NCBI GenBank assembly: GCA_963731285.1
Contig: CAVSUR010000016.1
Span: forward strand, 1-64,000
Origin: CAVSUR01 sp963731285
Lineage (GTDB): Bacteria > Actinomycetota > Actinomycetes > Streptosporangiales > Streptosporangiaceae
Direction: 5' to 3'
Length of the DNA: 64,000 bases
The notes beneath the pieces are model-generated. The model made no database searches and was not told where the DNA came from. It was given only the letters and a program-made list of their open reading frames with translations. How positions within the stretch are numbered: position 1 is the stretch's first letter; every line of letters begins with the position of its first letter. This document shows, piece by piece, positions 45,399 through 55,150 of the stretch. The translations under genes and the position numbers were made by a program.

Positions 45399-46654
45399 AT
45401 GAAGGCTGCGGTCATCAAGGAAACGGCGCCGGGTGAGCGCCGGGTCGCACTGGTGCCCGAGGCGGTGAGGAAACTGACCGCCGCGGGCTTCGAGGTACTG
45501 GTGGAGTCCGGGGCCGGAGACCGCGCCTGGCACTCAGACGACAGCTACCGCGATGCGGGCGCCCGGATCGTCAGCCAGACCGAGGCCGTATCGCAGGCCG
45601 ATGCGGTGCTCACGGTGGGCAAGCCAGACGCGACCACGATCGCCGGGCTGGGCAAGGAACAGGCCCTGCTCGGGATGCTCGCCCCGCTGACCGACCCGGA
45701 CCTGGTCCGCGAGCTGGCCCAGACGGGCGTGACGGCGGTGAGCCTGGACCTGATCCCGCGCACGCTGCCCCGGGCCCAGCAGATGGACGCGCTCAGCTCG
45801 CAGGCCAATATCGCCGGCTACAAGGCGGTGCTGATCGCGGCGGCCACGTATGGCCGGTTCTTCCCGCTGCTGATCACCGCGGCCGGCACGGCCAGGCCGG
45901 CCAAGGCTGCTGGTCCTCGGCGCCGGGGTAGCCGGCCTGCAGGCCATCGGCACGGCCCGGCGGCTCGGCGCAGTCGTCAGCGGCTACGACGTGCGGCCGG
46001 AGACCAAGACCGAGGTGGCGTCGCTCGGCGCCACCTTCATCGAGCTGACCGCGGTCGGCCCCGCCTCGGGTTCCGGCGGATACGCGCGCGAGCTGACCGC
46101 GGCCGAGCGCGAGGCTCAGCAGGAGGAGCTGGCCGGGCACATCGCCCAGCAGGATGTCATCATCACCACCGCGCAGGTCCCCGGCCGCAGGCCGCCGCGG
46201 CTGGTCACGGCGCGCGCGCTGGCAGGCGATGGCGCCCGGATCGGTGATCATCGACATGGGCGCCAGCGCCCTCGGCGGCAACGTGCAGGGCTCGCAGCCC
46301 GGCGAGACGGTAGTCACCGAGAACGGCGTCACGATCGTCGGAGCCAGCGACCTGCCCTCCAGCATGGCCGCCGCCTCGTCGGCGATGTACGCGCGCAACA
46401 TCAGTGCGCTCCTGCAGTACCTGGTCTCCGACGGCGCGCTCGCCATCGACCTGTCCGACGAGCTTCAGGCCGGGGTCGTCATCACCCGTGACGGCCAGGT
46501 GGTGCACCCGGCCCTGGCCGAGCCCGCCGCCCCATCCGCCGCCCCGTCCGCTGGCCCGCAGCAGCCCGCCGGCCCGCGGGCCGCTGAGGCCGCCGATCCT
46601 GAGCTGGCCGATTCCGCTGGAGGTACCGCCCGTGTCGACGGCCCTGCTCACTGA
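45399..46654 (+). CDS. pntAA: NAD(P) transhydrogenase, subunit alpha part 1 (two frameshifts)
   Basis: The NAD(H)-binding component (dI) of the proton-translocating transhydrogenase, which makes NADPH using the proton gradient. MKAAVIKETAPGERRVALVP and DALSSQANIAGYKAVLIAA are conserved. The frame changes near 45905 (one extra base) into VLGAGVAGLQAIGTARRLGA, ETKTEVASLGATFIELTA and AQQDVIITTAQVPGR, and again near 46222 into VIIDMGASALGGNVQGSQPG and ENGVTIVGASDLPSSMAAAS. The C-terminus is a Pro/Ala linker. The end overlaps the pntAB start by 23 bp. Confidence 0.9.
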
Positions 46655-47024
46655 CCTGACGATTTTCATACTCAGTCTCTGGGTCGGCTTCGAGGTCATC
46701 AGCAAGGTCCCGGCCACGCTGCACACGCCGCTGATGTCGGCCGCGAACTCGATCCACGGGATCGTGCTGGCCGGAGCGCTGCTGATCGCGCTGACGGCGC
46801 ACAACGTGATCGGCTACATCCTGGCCTTCATCGCCGCGGCCTTCGCGGCGATGAACGTGGTGGGCGGGTACGTGGTCACCGGCCGCATGCTGAAGATGTT
46901 CCGGCGGCGGCCTGCGGCCGCGGTTCCCGCCAGTGACGGCGCGGCCGCCGCGGTACCGGCCGGGACCACGGCGGCCGGCCCGGCGGCCGCCAACGGCTCG
47001 AGCGCGAACCGGCGGCAGGCATGA
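46632..47024 (+). CDS. pntAB: NAD(P) transhydrogenase, subunit alpha part 2 (membrane)
   Basis: 130 residues from GTG 46632, with a GGAGG ribosome-binding site within pntAA. Three to four membrane helices (LLTDLTIFILSLWVGFEVIS, SIHGIVLAGALLIALTAHNV, IGYILAFIAAAFAAMNVVGG) form part of the proton channel. The last 40 residues are an Ala-rich tail. Its TGA overlaps the pntB ATG (ATGA), so the two are translationally coupled. Confidence 0.92.
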   Translation: MSTALLTDLTIFILSLWVGFEVISKVPATLHTPLMSAANSIHGIVLAGALLIALTAHNVIGYILAFIAAAFAAMNVVGGYVVTGRMLKMFRRRPAAAVPASDGAAAAVPAGTTAAGPAAANGSSANRRQA

Positions 47025-48432
47025 GCGCCTTCACCTGGGTGATCCAGCTGATCTATGTCCTCGCGGCGTCCTGCTTCGTGCTGGGCCTGCACCTGATGAA
47101 CAACCCGGCGACGGCCCGCCGCGGCAACCAGGTGTCGACGACCGGCATGACCGTCGCCATCGCAGCCACGTTCGCTCTGATCATCCACCACGGTGGCGTC
47201 AGCGCCACGGCCTGGATCGTGGTGCTGGCCGGCGCGCTGGTCGGGGCCGGCGCCGGGCTGTACTCGGCCCGGACCGTGCAGATGACCGCGATGCCGCAGC
47301 TGGTCAGCATCTTCAACGCGGTCGGCGGCGGCGCCGCCGCGCTGGTGGCGATCCACGATTACATGGAGCTGGTTAGCGCAGGGACGGGGACGTGCCGGCC
47401 TCGACCACGGTCACCACCCTGCTCGACGTGATCATCGGCTCGGTGACGTTCTCCGGCTCGATCATCGCCGCGGGCAAGCTGCAGGGCCTGATCACCTCGG
47501 CGCCAGTGACCTTCCCGGGCCAGCGGGTCGTCAACATCGGCCTCGGCGTGGTCACGCTGGGCCTGGCGGGCTACCTGATCTCCACCGCGAGCCTGCTCGG
47601 GCTGATCGTCGTGATCGTGATCGCGCTGGTGTTCGGCGTGTCGATGGTGATGCCGATCGGCGGCGCGGACATGCCGGTCGTGATCTCGCTGCTGAACGCG
47701 TTTACCGGCACTGCGGTGGCGATGGCGGGCTTCGTCATCGGCAACTGGGCGCTGATCATCGCCGGCGCGCTGGTGGGTGCCTCCGGTGGCATCCTGACCA
47801 AGCTCATGGCCGACGCGATGAACCGCTCGATCGGCAACATCATCGTCGGCGGCTTCGGCACCGGCGATGAGGCGGTGGTGACGAGCGCGGCCGGGGCGGC
47901 GGTCAAGGCGATCGCCGCCGACGATGCGGCCATCCAGCTCGCCTACGCCCGCAAGGTGATCGTGGTCCCCGGCTACGGCCTCGCGGCCGCGCAGGCGCAG
48001 CACGAGCTGGCTGAGCTCAGCGATCTGCTGGAGTCCCGCGGGGCCGAGGTCAGCTACGCGATCCACCCGGTGGCCGGCCGCATGCCGGGACATATGAACG
48101 TGCTGCTAGCCGAGGCCAACGTACCGTACCCGCTGCTCAAGGAGATGGAGGACGTTAACCCCGAGTTCGCCCGCACCGACGTGGCGCTGGTGATCGGCGC
48201 TAATGATGTCACCAACCCGGCGGCCCGGCGGCCCGGGACAGCGATCTCCGGAATGCCGATCCTCGACGTCGACCACTCCAAGGCCATCATCGTGATCAAG
48301 CGCTCGATGGGCCACGGCTACGCTGGCATCGACAACGAGCTCTACGGCGACCCGAAGACCAGCATGTACTTCGCCGACGCAAAAAAGGGCCTGGCCGAGC
48401 TGACCAGCGCGGTGAAGACCCTGGTCGGCTGA
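47021..48432 (+). CDS. pntB: NAD(P) transhydrogenase, subunit beta (one frameshift)
   Basis: Membrane domain plus the NADP(H)-binding dIII. The first helices (FTWVIQLIYVLAASCFVLGL, MTVAIAATFALIIHHGGVSA, AMPQLVSIFNAVGGGAAALV) are followed by a frame slip near 47385, then VTTLLDVIIGSVTFSGSIIA, GLIVVIVIALVFGVSMVMPI and the NADP site VIVVPGYGLAAAQAQHELAE, HPVAGRMPGHMNVLLAEANV and ANDVTNPAARRPGTAISGMP. Complete to the conserved DAKKGLAELTSAVKTLVG end. It completes the pntAA-AB-B operon. Confidence 0.92.
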
Positions 48433-48474
48433 CGCCGCGACCACGCCTGCGTCTTCCCAGGGACGGCGTTTCTG

Positions 48475-49505
48475 ATGAGCACAGTCGATGCGCAGCGACC
48501 CGGTGACCTGCCGGAAGAGGAGACCCGGGCCGGCGGCCTGGCCGCCGGCTCGACCGGCTGGCGCCCGGACACCCCTCGTCGCCCTATGAGGCCGACGGCG
48601 CGCGCCGGCCCCCGGTCACCCGGTTACGCGACCTCGAGCTCCCCGAGGACGACGGGCGGGACACCGATGTCCGCCCCCTCACCGACGCCGAGTACACCGC
48701 CCACAAAGCCGAAGTCCGCACCCGCCTAGAAAAAGCCAACGCCGAGGGCCTGGCCACCAACCGTCACCACACCATCGACCCGGACCGGCGAGAGTGGTCT
48801 GCCAGTCGCAACCGCCTCCAGGCTCAGATTGTCGCCGACATCTACGAGCGAGCAGCCGAAGTCCCATGCGGGCGAAAGGCCATGATGGCGGGAGGACTCG
48901 GCGGGGCCGGGAAATCGACGGTTCTAGAGGGCCATGCCGGGATCGAGCGATCGCAGTACCTGACCATTAACCCTGATGAGATCAAAGAAGAAATGGCCCA
49001 GAGAGGGCTGGTACCCCACGTCGAGGGGCTGTCTCCCATGGAGGCATCAGACTTGGTGCACGAGGAGTCATCGCACATAGCCAAACGTCTGGCCCTCAGA
49101 GCCAGCGCGGACGGAAAGAACGTCATCTGGGACGTCACCATGGCCTCGCGAGCGTCTACCGAGCGCCGAATCGAGGATCTCCGTGCCGCCGGGTATACCC
49201 GCGTCGAGGGGATCTTCATCGACATTCCGGTGGAGACCAGCATCCGCCGAGCCGAAGCGCGGCATCGAGAGGGTCATGAAGAGTACCGGTCCGGTCACGG
49301 GCTCGGCGGCAGGTTCGTGCCTGCTGAGATCATCCGCGGACAAGCTGACGCCGAATTGGGCAGCGTCAACAGGCGAGTCTTCGAGCAGGTCAAGGCCCGG
49401 CTTGATAGCTGGTCCCTGTACGACAACTCCGTTGACGGGCGGCCTCCCCTGCTTGTTGCGATGAGCCGACCCGATGAAGATCAACCCGAGGAGGCACCAG
49501 CATGA
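48475..49505 (+). CDS. Zeta-toxin-like P-loop kinase (one frameshift)
   Basis: About 343 residues after correcting one slip near 48572. The N-terminal ~130 residues (RLRDLELPEDDGRDTDVRPL, DAEYTAHKAEVRTRLEKANA, DRREWSASRNRLQAQIVADI) precede a zeta/PezT-type kinase: Walker A MAGGLGGAGKSTVLEG, YLTINPDEIKEEMAQRGLVP, GKNVIWDVTMASRAST, FIDIPVETSIRRAEARHREG and GLGGRFVPAEIIRGQAD. Zeta toxins phosphorylate UDP-N-acetylglucosamine and block wall synthesis. Codon and base use are clearly less GC-rich than the flanking genes, suggesting transfer. It is coupled by ATGA overlap to a 105-residue acidic protein, unlike classic epsilon/zeta operons where the antitoxin comes first. Confidence 0.78.
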
Positions 49506-49819
49506 CCAATGAGGTTACGGCATGGATTACGGCGCTTCATGACGGATCGATGAGCCTAGATGAAGTCGCCAGGCGTTTTCGCGAACGTTCCTGGCCCCGC
49601 GGGAAGACCTCGACGCCGTCGAACTACCTAGAGCTCGCAGCTGCCGCACAGCAAGATCCTGATCCATACATTCCGGGATCATTCGATGATGTGGTGGCCG
49701 CATACGACCTGGGCAAGCTCACTTACCAGCAATACGAGGTGCTATCGCAGGCTGTGGCCGAGTCCAAGCGGGCTGAGGATCGGGCTGCGGGGGGCGAGGA
49801 GGGGGCCACCGCAGGCTGA
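49502..49819 (+). CDS. Small acidic protein, candidate partner of the zeta-like kinase
   Basis: 105 residues. MTNEVTAWITALHDGSMSLD, EVARRFRERSWPRGKTST, YLELAAAAQQDPDPYIPGSF and DDVVAAYDLGKLTYQQYEVL are predicted largely helical and acidic. The ATG overlaps the kinase stop (ATGA), and base composition is equally low in GC, so both genes arrived together. I do not recognise the family. It could be the antitoxin, an adaptor or a co-factor of the kinase. Its position after the toxin is atypical for an antitoxin. Confidence 0.72.
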   Translation: MTNEVTAWITALHDGSMSLDEVARRFRERSWPRGKTSTPSNYLELAAAAQQDPDPYIPGSFDDVVAAYDLGKLTYQQYEVLSQAVAESKRAEDRAAGGEEGATAG

Positions 49820-49832
49820 TCGGGACCTCGGG

Positions 49833-50787
49833 ATGGGTGATCGAATTAACGTGGAGGTGGCAGCGACGCCCCTGGTCGGGCCAGGCCCGGGAACGGCGGA
49901 TGGGCTGGAGGTCACCGGCGCGCGGGAGGCGCGGGCCGGGGACATGACGGTGCGGCGGCTGCTGCCGTTGCGGCTGCGGCGCAGTGTCGGGGCGTGGTGC
50001 TTGTCGACCACTACGGGCCGATGTCGGTGGACGGGGTGGCCGGCATGCAGGTGCGCCGCACCCGCATATCGGGCTGCAGACGGTGACCTGGCTCATGGCG
50101 GGCAACGTGCTGCACCGCGACAGCCTGGGCAGCGAGCAGATGATCAGGCCCGGCCAGCTCAACCTGATGACCGCCGGGCGCGCGGGATCGCGCACGCCGA
50201 GGAATCACCGGCCACGCATGACCCGCAACTGCACGGTATCCAGCTCTGGGTCGCACTGCCGGACGCGGACCGGCAGGCAGAGCCCGCCTTCGAGCACCAC
50301 GCGGATCTTCCCGGTGAGCGGATCGGCGGTTTCCTGGCCACCGTGTTCATGGGCTCGCTGGGCGGTGCCCGGTCCCCGCCACGGTGTTCTCCGACATCAT
50401 CGGCGCGAGCTCACCGCGCCCGAGCGCGCTGAGACCCTGCTGCCGCTGGCGCCCGGACACGAGCATGTGATCTTCACGATGACCGGGCCAGCCGAGGTGG
50501 CGGGGACGCCGCTGGAGCCGGGACAGCTGCTCTACCTCAGCCCTGGCCGGGACCAGGTGCCGGTGACAGCGCCGCGCGGCAGCGTGCTGATCCTGCTCGG
50601 CGGCGTTCCGCTCGGCGAGCCGCTGCTGATGTGGTGGAACTTCGTCGCGCGAACGCCCGAGGAGATCGGGGCGGCCACCGCCGCGTGGCGGACCGGCGAG
50701 TTCGGCCCGGTCGGCGAGTACCGGGGCGACCCGCTGCCCGCGCCGCCGCTTGACCTGGCCCGGCTCCGCCAGCCCCGCCGCGGTTAG
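49833..50787 (+). CDS. Pirin family protein (several frameshifts)
   Basis: Bicupin, metal-binding; some members have quercetinase activity or bind transcription factors. The joined protein reads AREARAGDMTVRRLLPLRLR, VDHYGPMSVDGVAGMQV, PHPHIGLQTVTWLMAGNVLH, SLGSEQMIRPGQLNLMTAG, RGIAHAEESPATHDPQLHGI and QLWVALPD, then a second cupin ending FVARTPEEIGAATAAWRTGE. The metal-site His/His (PHPHIG), the later His (LHRDS) and Glu (HAEES) are present. Frame changes lie near 49997, 50050, 50180, 50370 and 50407. The start is ATG 49833 or GTG 49851. The high break density means real decay cannot be excluded. Confidence 0.75.
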
Positions 50788-50943
50788 CAGCCCGGCCGCA
50801 GGTAGCCGGCGAGCGGCGAGCGGCTGACGCTGTCCACCCGGACCGTGCAGAACACACGCTGACCCAGCTGCAGCTGCACAACAAGGCTCAGCTTGTCCGC
50901 GACGCCCTGGAGCAGGGCGTCGACTGAGGGGAGCTTGCGGGCC

Positions 50944-51784
50944 TAGCGCAGCCTCAGCACGTTGCCGGTGATCAGGGCGGCCGCATCGGACGCCAGGTAG
51001 GCGATGATCCCGGCCACCTCCGCGGGCGCGGCGATGTGGATCAGGTCGGAGCTGGCCGCCACCTCCCGCCGGACTGCCTCGGTCACCCAGCCGGTATCGG
51101 TGACCGGCGGGTATACCACGTTGGCGGTGATGCCGAGCGAGGCCAGCTCGCGCGCGGCCGACAGGGTGTAGCTGACCAGCGCGGCCTTCGCGGCCCGTAG
51201 GAAACCTCCTCAGGGAACCCGTTCTCGCCACCGGAGGTGAGCGAGATGATCCGGCCCCACTGCCCGCCGCGGGCGGCGTGCCGCCGGGCGAACTCGGCGA
51301 TGAGCAGGGCGCTGGCCCGCGCGTCGACGGCGAACTGGCGGTCAAAGGTCTGTGCGGTCACCGGCTGCAGCGTGCGGCCGAGCCGGTCAACCGCCGCGGC
51401 CGCGAACGTGTCCGCCAGCCAGCCCGAGGCGTTGTTGACCAGGATGTCGACCGGGCCGAGTTCCTTCTCGGCCGCGTCGAAGAGCTGCGCCGCGGTCGCC
51501 GCGGTGGCCAGGTCGGCCTCGACCGCCACGATGACGCCGCCCGAAGCGCGGACCTGGGCGACGACCCCGGCGGCGTCCTGCGCTCGCTGCTGGCGGCTCA
51601 GCTCGGGGAGGCCGGGATCGGGTGGCTGGCGCAGCCGCAGGTAGCTGGCCAGCACGGCAACGCCGCGGGCGGCCAGGGCGGCCGCCACCGCCGCGCCGAT
51701 GCCGTGGTTGGCGCCGGTCACCAGGGCGACGTGCGCGGGCCGGTTCACCGCACCGATATTCGCGGTGCGGACGGCCCGCGGCAA
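50944..51784 (-). CDS. Short-chain dehydrogenase/reductase (one frameshift)
   Basis: The Rossmann motif HVALVTGANHGIGAAVAAAL, LVNNASGW, the catalytic Ser in IISLTSGGENG and Tyr/Lys in EVSYGAAKAALV make an active classical SDR. The frame slips near 51200 by loss of one G in a GGGG run just inside the active-site segment, then continues GITANVVYPPVTDTGWV and IAYLASDAAALITGNVL to the TAG at 50944. TGANHGIG fits NADP or NAD. The start could be GTG 51748 (VNRPAHVALVTG). Substrate unknown. Confidence 0.8.
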
Positions 51785-51945
51785 CGGGTTTTGCTGCGCG
51801 GCGCGGCGGGAGGACCTGGCGGGCGCCGACCCCGGCGAGCTGGCCGGATGGCCCTGGAAATCCAGCGCGGCTGATCCTTGGTCCGCCAGCGCGGGCAGGC
51901 GCGCCTTACCCGGGCCAAGCCCGGCGCGGATCAGCCGAGGCGGCC

Positions 51946-52590
51946 CTAGCGGCCGAGGTAGGCCAGCACGGCGAGCACCCGCCGGTTGTCGTCGTCGGAG
52001 GGCTGCAGGCCGAGCCGGACGAAGATCGAGGCGGTGTGCTTGGCGACCGCGCGCTCGGTGATGACCAGCTGCTGCGCGATCGCCGCGTTGGACCGGCCCT
52101 CGGCCATCAGGCCGAGCACCTCCCGCTCGCGCGGGCTGAGCGTGGCCACGGCCTGGTCGGCAGAGTTGCGGACCAGCAGCCGGGCAATCACCTCGGGGTC
52201 CATCGCGGTGCCGCCCGCGGCGACGCGGCGGACGGCGTCAATGAACTGGGCGCTGTCGAGAACCCGGTCCTTCAGCAGGTAGCCGATGCCCCCGGTGCCG
52301 CTGGCCAGCAGCTCGCGGGCGTACAGATGCTCAACGTACTGCGACAGCACCAGCACCGGCAGGCCCGGGATGTGGCCGCGGGCCGCCAGCGCCGCCCGCA
52401 GTCCCTCGTCGGTGAAGGTGGGCGGCAGCCGCACGTCCACGATGGCCACGTCCGGCGGGTCCGCGGTCACGGCCGCCAGCAGGTCAGTCCCGTTGTCCAC
52501 CGCGGCGGCGACGTGCAGGCCGTGCGCCTCCAGCATCCGGGTGAGGCCGTCCCTGAGCAGGAAGAGGTCCTCGGCGATGACGACGCGCAC
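51946..52590 (-). CDS. LuxR/NarL-family response regulator
   Basis: 214 residues. The receiver domain begins MRVVIAEDLFLLRDGLTRML, with the phosphoacceptor Asp in PDVAIVDVRLPPTFTDEGLR and Lys in YLLKDRVLDSAQFIDA. The C-terminal helix-turn-helix is TLSPREREVLGLMAEGRSNA and ERAVAKHTASIFVRLGL. It has no adjacent kinase, but a HisKA_3-type kinase whose usual partners are of this class lies 7.4 kb away (60035-61423). It is divergent from the K+ channel gene. Confidence 0.92.
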   Translation of the reverse strand: MRVVIAEDLFLLRDGLTRMLEAHGLHVAAAVDNGTDLLAAVTADPPDVAIVDVRLPPTFTDEGLRAALAARGHIPGLPVLVLSQYVEHLYARELLASGTGGIGYLLKDRVLDSAQFIDAVRRVAAGGTAMDPEVIARLLVRNSADQAVATLSPREREVLGLMAEGRSNAAIAQQLVITERAVAKHTASIFVRLGLQPSDDDNRRVLAVLAYLGR

Positions 52591-52733
52591 GGGATCTCCT
52601 CATCTCCCAGGCAGAAGTGCCTGCGCCAGTGATTATCGCCCCCGCGGGCACTGGGCGCGCTGGTGAGCCTGCGGACGGACGGGCCAGCACGGCGGGGACG
52701 ATGCGGAGGGTTCCGACGGTATGCGGTTGAGTA

Positions 52734-53867
52734 TTGTCGCTGAGCGTGGTGACTAAAGCGCCCGGCGGCCGCGGCGCTTCCGGGCCTGCGCCATCGGCCG
52801 GTCTTGTGTCGCTGCCTTCGCGGCGCGCCAGCCCGCTCGCTGCCGTGACGAGGCGGATGCTGCTGGCGGTCGGGCTGCTGACGCTGTCGGCGGTGCTCGT
52901 CTACCTGGGACGCAGCGGATACCGGGACACTGCCCATCCGGGCAGGCCGCTGTCGGTTCTCGCCTGCGTGTACTACGCGACCGTCACGTTGTCGACGACC
53001 GGCTACGGCGACATCGTCCCGCTCACCGATACCGCCCGGCTGGTCAACACCGTGCTGATCACCCCCATCCGGGTGATCTTCCTGATCGTGCTCGTCGGGA
53101 CCACCCTGGAAGTGCTGACCGAGCGGACCCGCACAAACTGGCGGATCACCCGGTGGAGGGCGAAGATGACAGGTCAGGTGATCATCATTGGTTACGGGGC
53201 CAAGGGCCGCGCCGCGATCCGGACGCTAGCCGACTCGGGCATGCCGCAAGAATCCGTCGTGGTGATCGACACCTCCCCGGAAGCGGTAACAGAGGCGAAT
53301 GCGGCCGGGCTGGTGGTGGTGGGCGGCGACGGAACCCGGCGCGCAGTGCTGCAGCAGGCGGAAATCGGAAGCGCCCGCCAGGTCATCATCGCCGTGAACC
53401 GGGACGACACTGCCGTGCTGATCGCCCTCACTGCCCGCCAGCTGAACCCCGCGGCGACGATCGTGGCGGCCGTCCGGGAAGAGGAGAACCGGGCACTGCT
53501 GCGCCAGAGCGGCGCCGACCACGTGATAGTTTCCTCGGACGCCGCCGGGCAGATGCTCGCCATCTCCACTATCCGGCCGGCCGCAAGCAGGGTGATCGCC
53601 GACCTGCTCGACCACGGCCGCGGCCTGGACCTCATCGAACGGCCCGCCGGCGAGACCGAGGTGGGCTCACCGGCACGAGATACGGCCGGGATCGTCATCG
53701 CCGTGATGCGCGAAAATGAAATCCTGGCCCCCGACGACCCGAGGGCCGCGCGGCTTGCCGAAGGCGACCGGCTGATCCTGGTCAGCTCCCGCGCACAGCC
53801 CCCGAGCCAGCCGCCAGGCCGAGGGCCGGTCTCGCCGTCGCACGAGGCGGGCGGCTCGGGATCTTGA
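52734..53867 (+). CDS. Two-transmembrane potassium channel with RCK (TrkA-N) domain
   Basis: 377 residues. TM1 (about 42-60), pore helix and selectivity filter TLSTTGYGDIVPL, TM2 (VFLIVLVGTTLEVLTERT region), then the cytosolic RCK nucleotide-binding domain starting QVIIIGYGAKGRAAIRTLAD. This is a MthK/Kch-type K+ channel gated by cytosolic ligands. The last ~25 residues are a Pro/Gly tail. A GTG near 52746 is an alternative start. It lies 48 bp before a CPA2 antiporter on the same strand, consistent with an ion-homeostasis operon. Confidence 0.9.
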   Translation: MSLSVVTKAPGGRGASGPAPSAGLVSLPSRRASPLAAVTRRMLLAVGLLTLSAVLVYLGRSGYRDTAHPGRPLSVLACVYYATVTLSTTGYGDIVPLTDTARLVNTVLITPIRVIFLIVLVGTTLEVLTERTRTNWRITRWRAKMTGQVIIIGYGAKGRAAIRTLADSGMPQESVVVIDTSPEAVTEANAAGLVVVGGDGTRRAVLQQAEIGSARQVIIAVNRDDTAVLIALTARQLNPAATIVAAVREEENRALLRQSGADHVIVSSDAAGQMLAISTIRPAASRVIADLLDHGRGLDLIERPAGETEVGSPARDTAGIVIAVMRENEILAPDDPRAARLAEGDRLILVSSRAQPPSQPPGRGPVSPSHEAGGSGS

Positions 53868-53915
53868 CCGGCTGAGTGCGCGTGCCAGACTGAACCTGCC
53901 GGACATGGGAGTCGC

Positions 53916-55124
53916 ATGCCAGCTATCTCGTTCACCGGTGTGCTGATCATTGCCGCGGTGGCGGTGGCCGTCCCGGTCGTGCTGGCCCTGCTGCCGGCGG
54001 TGCCGGTTCCCGGTGCGGTAGTTGAGGTCATCGCCGGGATCGTGATCGGGCCTTCAGTGCTGGGCTGGGTGCATATCGACGCTCCGATCCAGGTGCTGAG
54101 CGATCTTGGCCTGGGGATGCTGCTGTTCCTGGCCGGCCTGGAGATCGACGTCCAGGGGCTGCGCGGACCGCTCGGGCGGGTAGCGGCACTGGCCTTCGCC
54201 GGCTCGGTAGTACTCGGCGTCGGCTGCGGCTTCACGCTGAGCGCGGCCAGCCAGGCCAGCCGGCCGCTGTTCCTGGCGATCGTGCTGATGTCAACGTCGG
54301 CGGGGCTGCTGCTGCCGCTGCTGAAAGACGCGCGCGAAGATGACACCCGGTTCGGTCAGCTGGTGATGACCGCCGGTGCCCTGGCCGAGGTCGCGCCGAT
54401 CATCATGCTGTCGCTGCTCTTCTCCGCCGCGTCGAAGACACCTGCCCAGCGGGCGGCCAACCTGGCCATCCTCCTCGCACTGCTGGCAGTATCCGGGCTG
54501 GCGCTGGGCCGGGTGCGCAAGCTAGCGAGCCTGGAGCGCCTGCTGGACCGGCTGGGAGATAGCAGCGCCCAGCTGCGGGTGCGCGCCGCCCTCACCGTCG
54601 CCCTTGGCTTCGGCGTGATGGCCAGCCGGTTCGGTTTCGCCTCCATCCTCGGCTCGTTTGCCGCCGGGCTGCTGGTCCGCATCATCGACCTGGGGGGCCG
54701 CGCCCCGCAGTTCGAGACCAAGCTGCAGGGCATCGGCTTCGGCTTCCTGGTTCCGATCTTCTTCATCGCCACCGGCGTCCAGTTCGACCTCAAGGCCCTT
54801 CTCGGCAACGCCACAGCCCTCGCCGAGGTGCCGCTGTTCCTGATCGCCCTGCTGGTCGTGCGCGGGCTGCCCGCGCTGCTGTACGCACGCCTTGTCGGCA
54901 GGCGCCGCGCATCGGTCGCCGGACTGATGCAGGCCACCACGCTGACCTTCGTGATCGTCGCTACTCAGATCGGTCTCGCCGCCCGGCTGATCTCTCCTAC
55001 CGGCAGCGCCTCGCTGCTAGCCGCCGGCCTGCTGTCCGCGGCCTTGTTCCCAGCCGCGGCGCTACGGCTGCTCGCGCCGGAGGGACCGGCTCCCGAGCCG
55101 GCTCAGCTGGAGGGAACCGGCTAG
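53916..55124 (+). CDS. CPA2-family cation:proton antiporter
   Basis: 402 residues, about 12 membrane helices. PVPGAVVEVIAGIVIGPSVL and LGMLLFLAGLEIDVQGLRGP are the conserved CPA2/KefB segments; the GLGMLLFLAGLEID motif contains the ion-binding acid. The later GFGFLVPIFFIATGVQFDLK is the second half-repeat. There is no TrkA-N domain in the chain, but the channel gene upstream supplies one. Convergent with the next antiporter. Confidence 0.88.
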   Translation: MPAISFTGVLIIAAVAVAVPVVLALLPAVPVPGAVVEVIAGIVIGPSVLGWVHIDAPIQVLSDLGLGMLLFLAGLEIDVQGLRGPLGRVAALAFAGSVVLGVGCGFTLSAASQASRPLFLAIVLMSTSAGLLLPLLKDAREDDTRFGQLVMTAGALAEVAPIIMLSLLFSAASKTPAQRAANLAILLALLAVSGLALGRVRKLASLERLLDRLGDSSAQLRVRAALTVALGFGVMASRFGFASILGSFAAGLLVRIIDLGGRAPQFETKLQGIGFGFLVPIFFIATGVQFDLKALLGNATALAEVPLFLIALLVVRGLPALLYARLVGRRRASVAGLMQATTLTFVIVATQIGLAARLISPTGSASLLAAGLLSAALFPAAALRLLAPEGPAPEPAQLEGTG

Positions 55125-55150
55125 CCGCCCGGATGGGGCAACAGGCGGGT

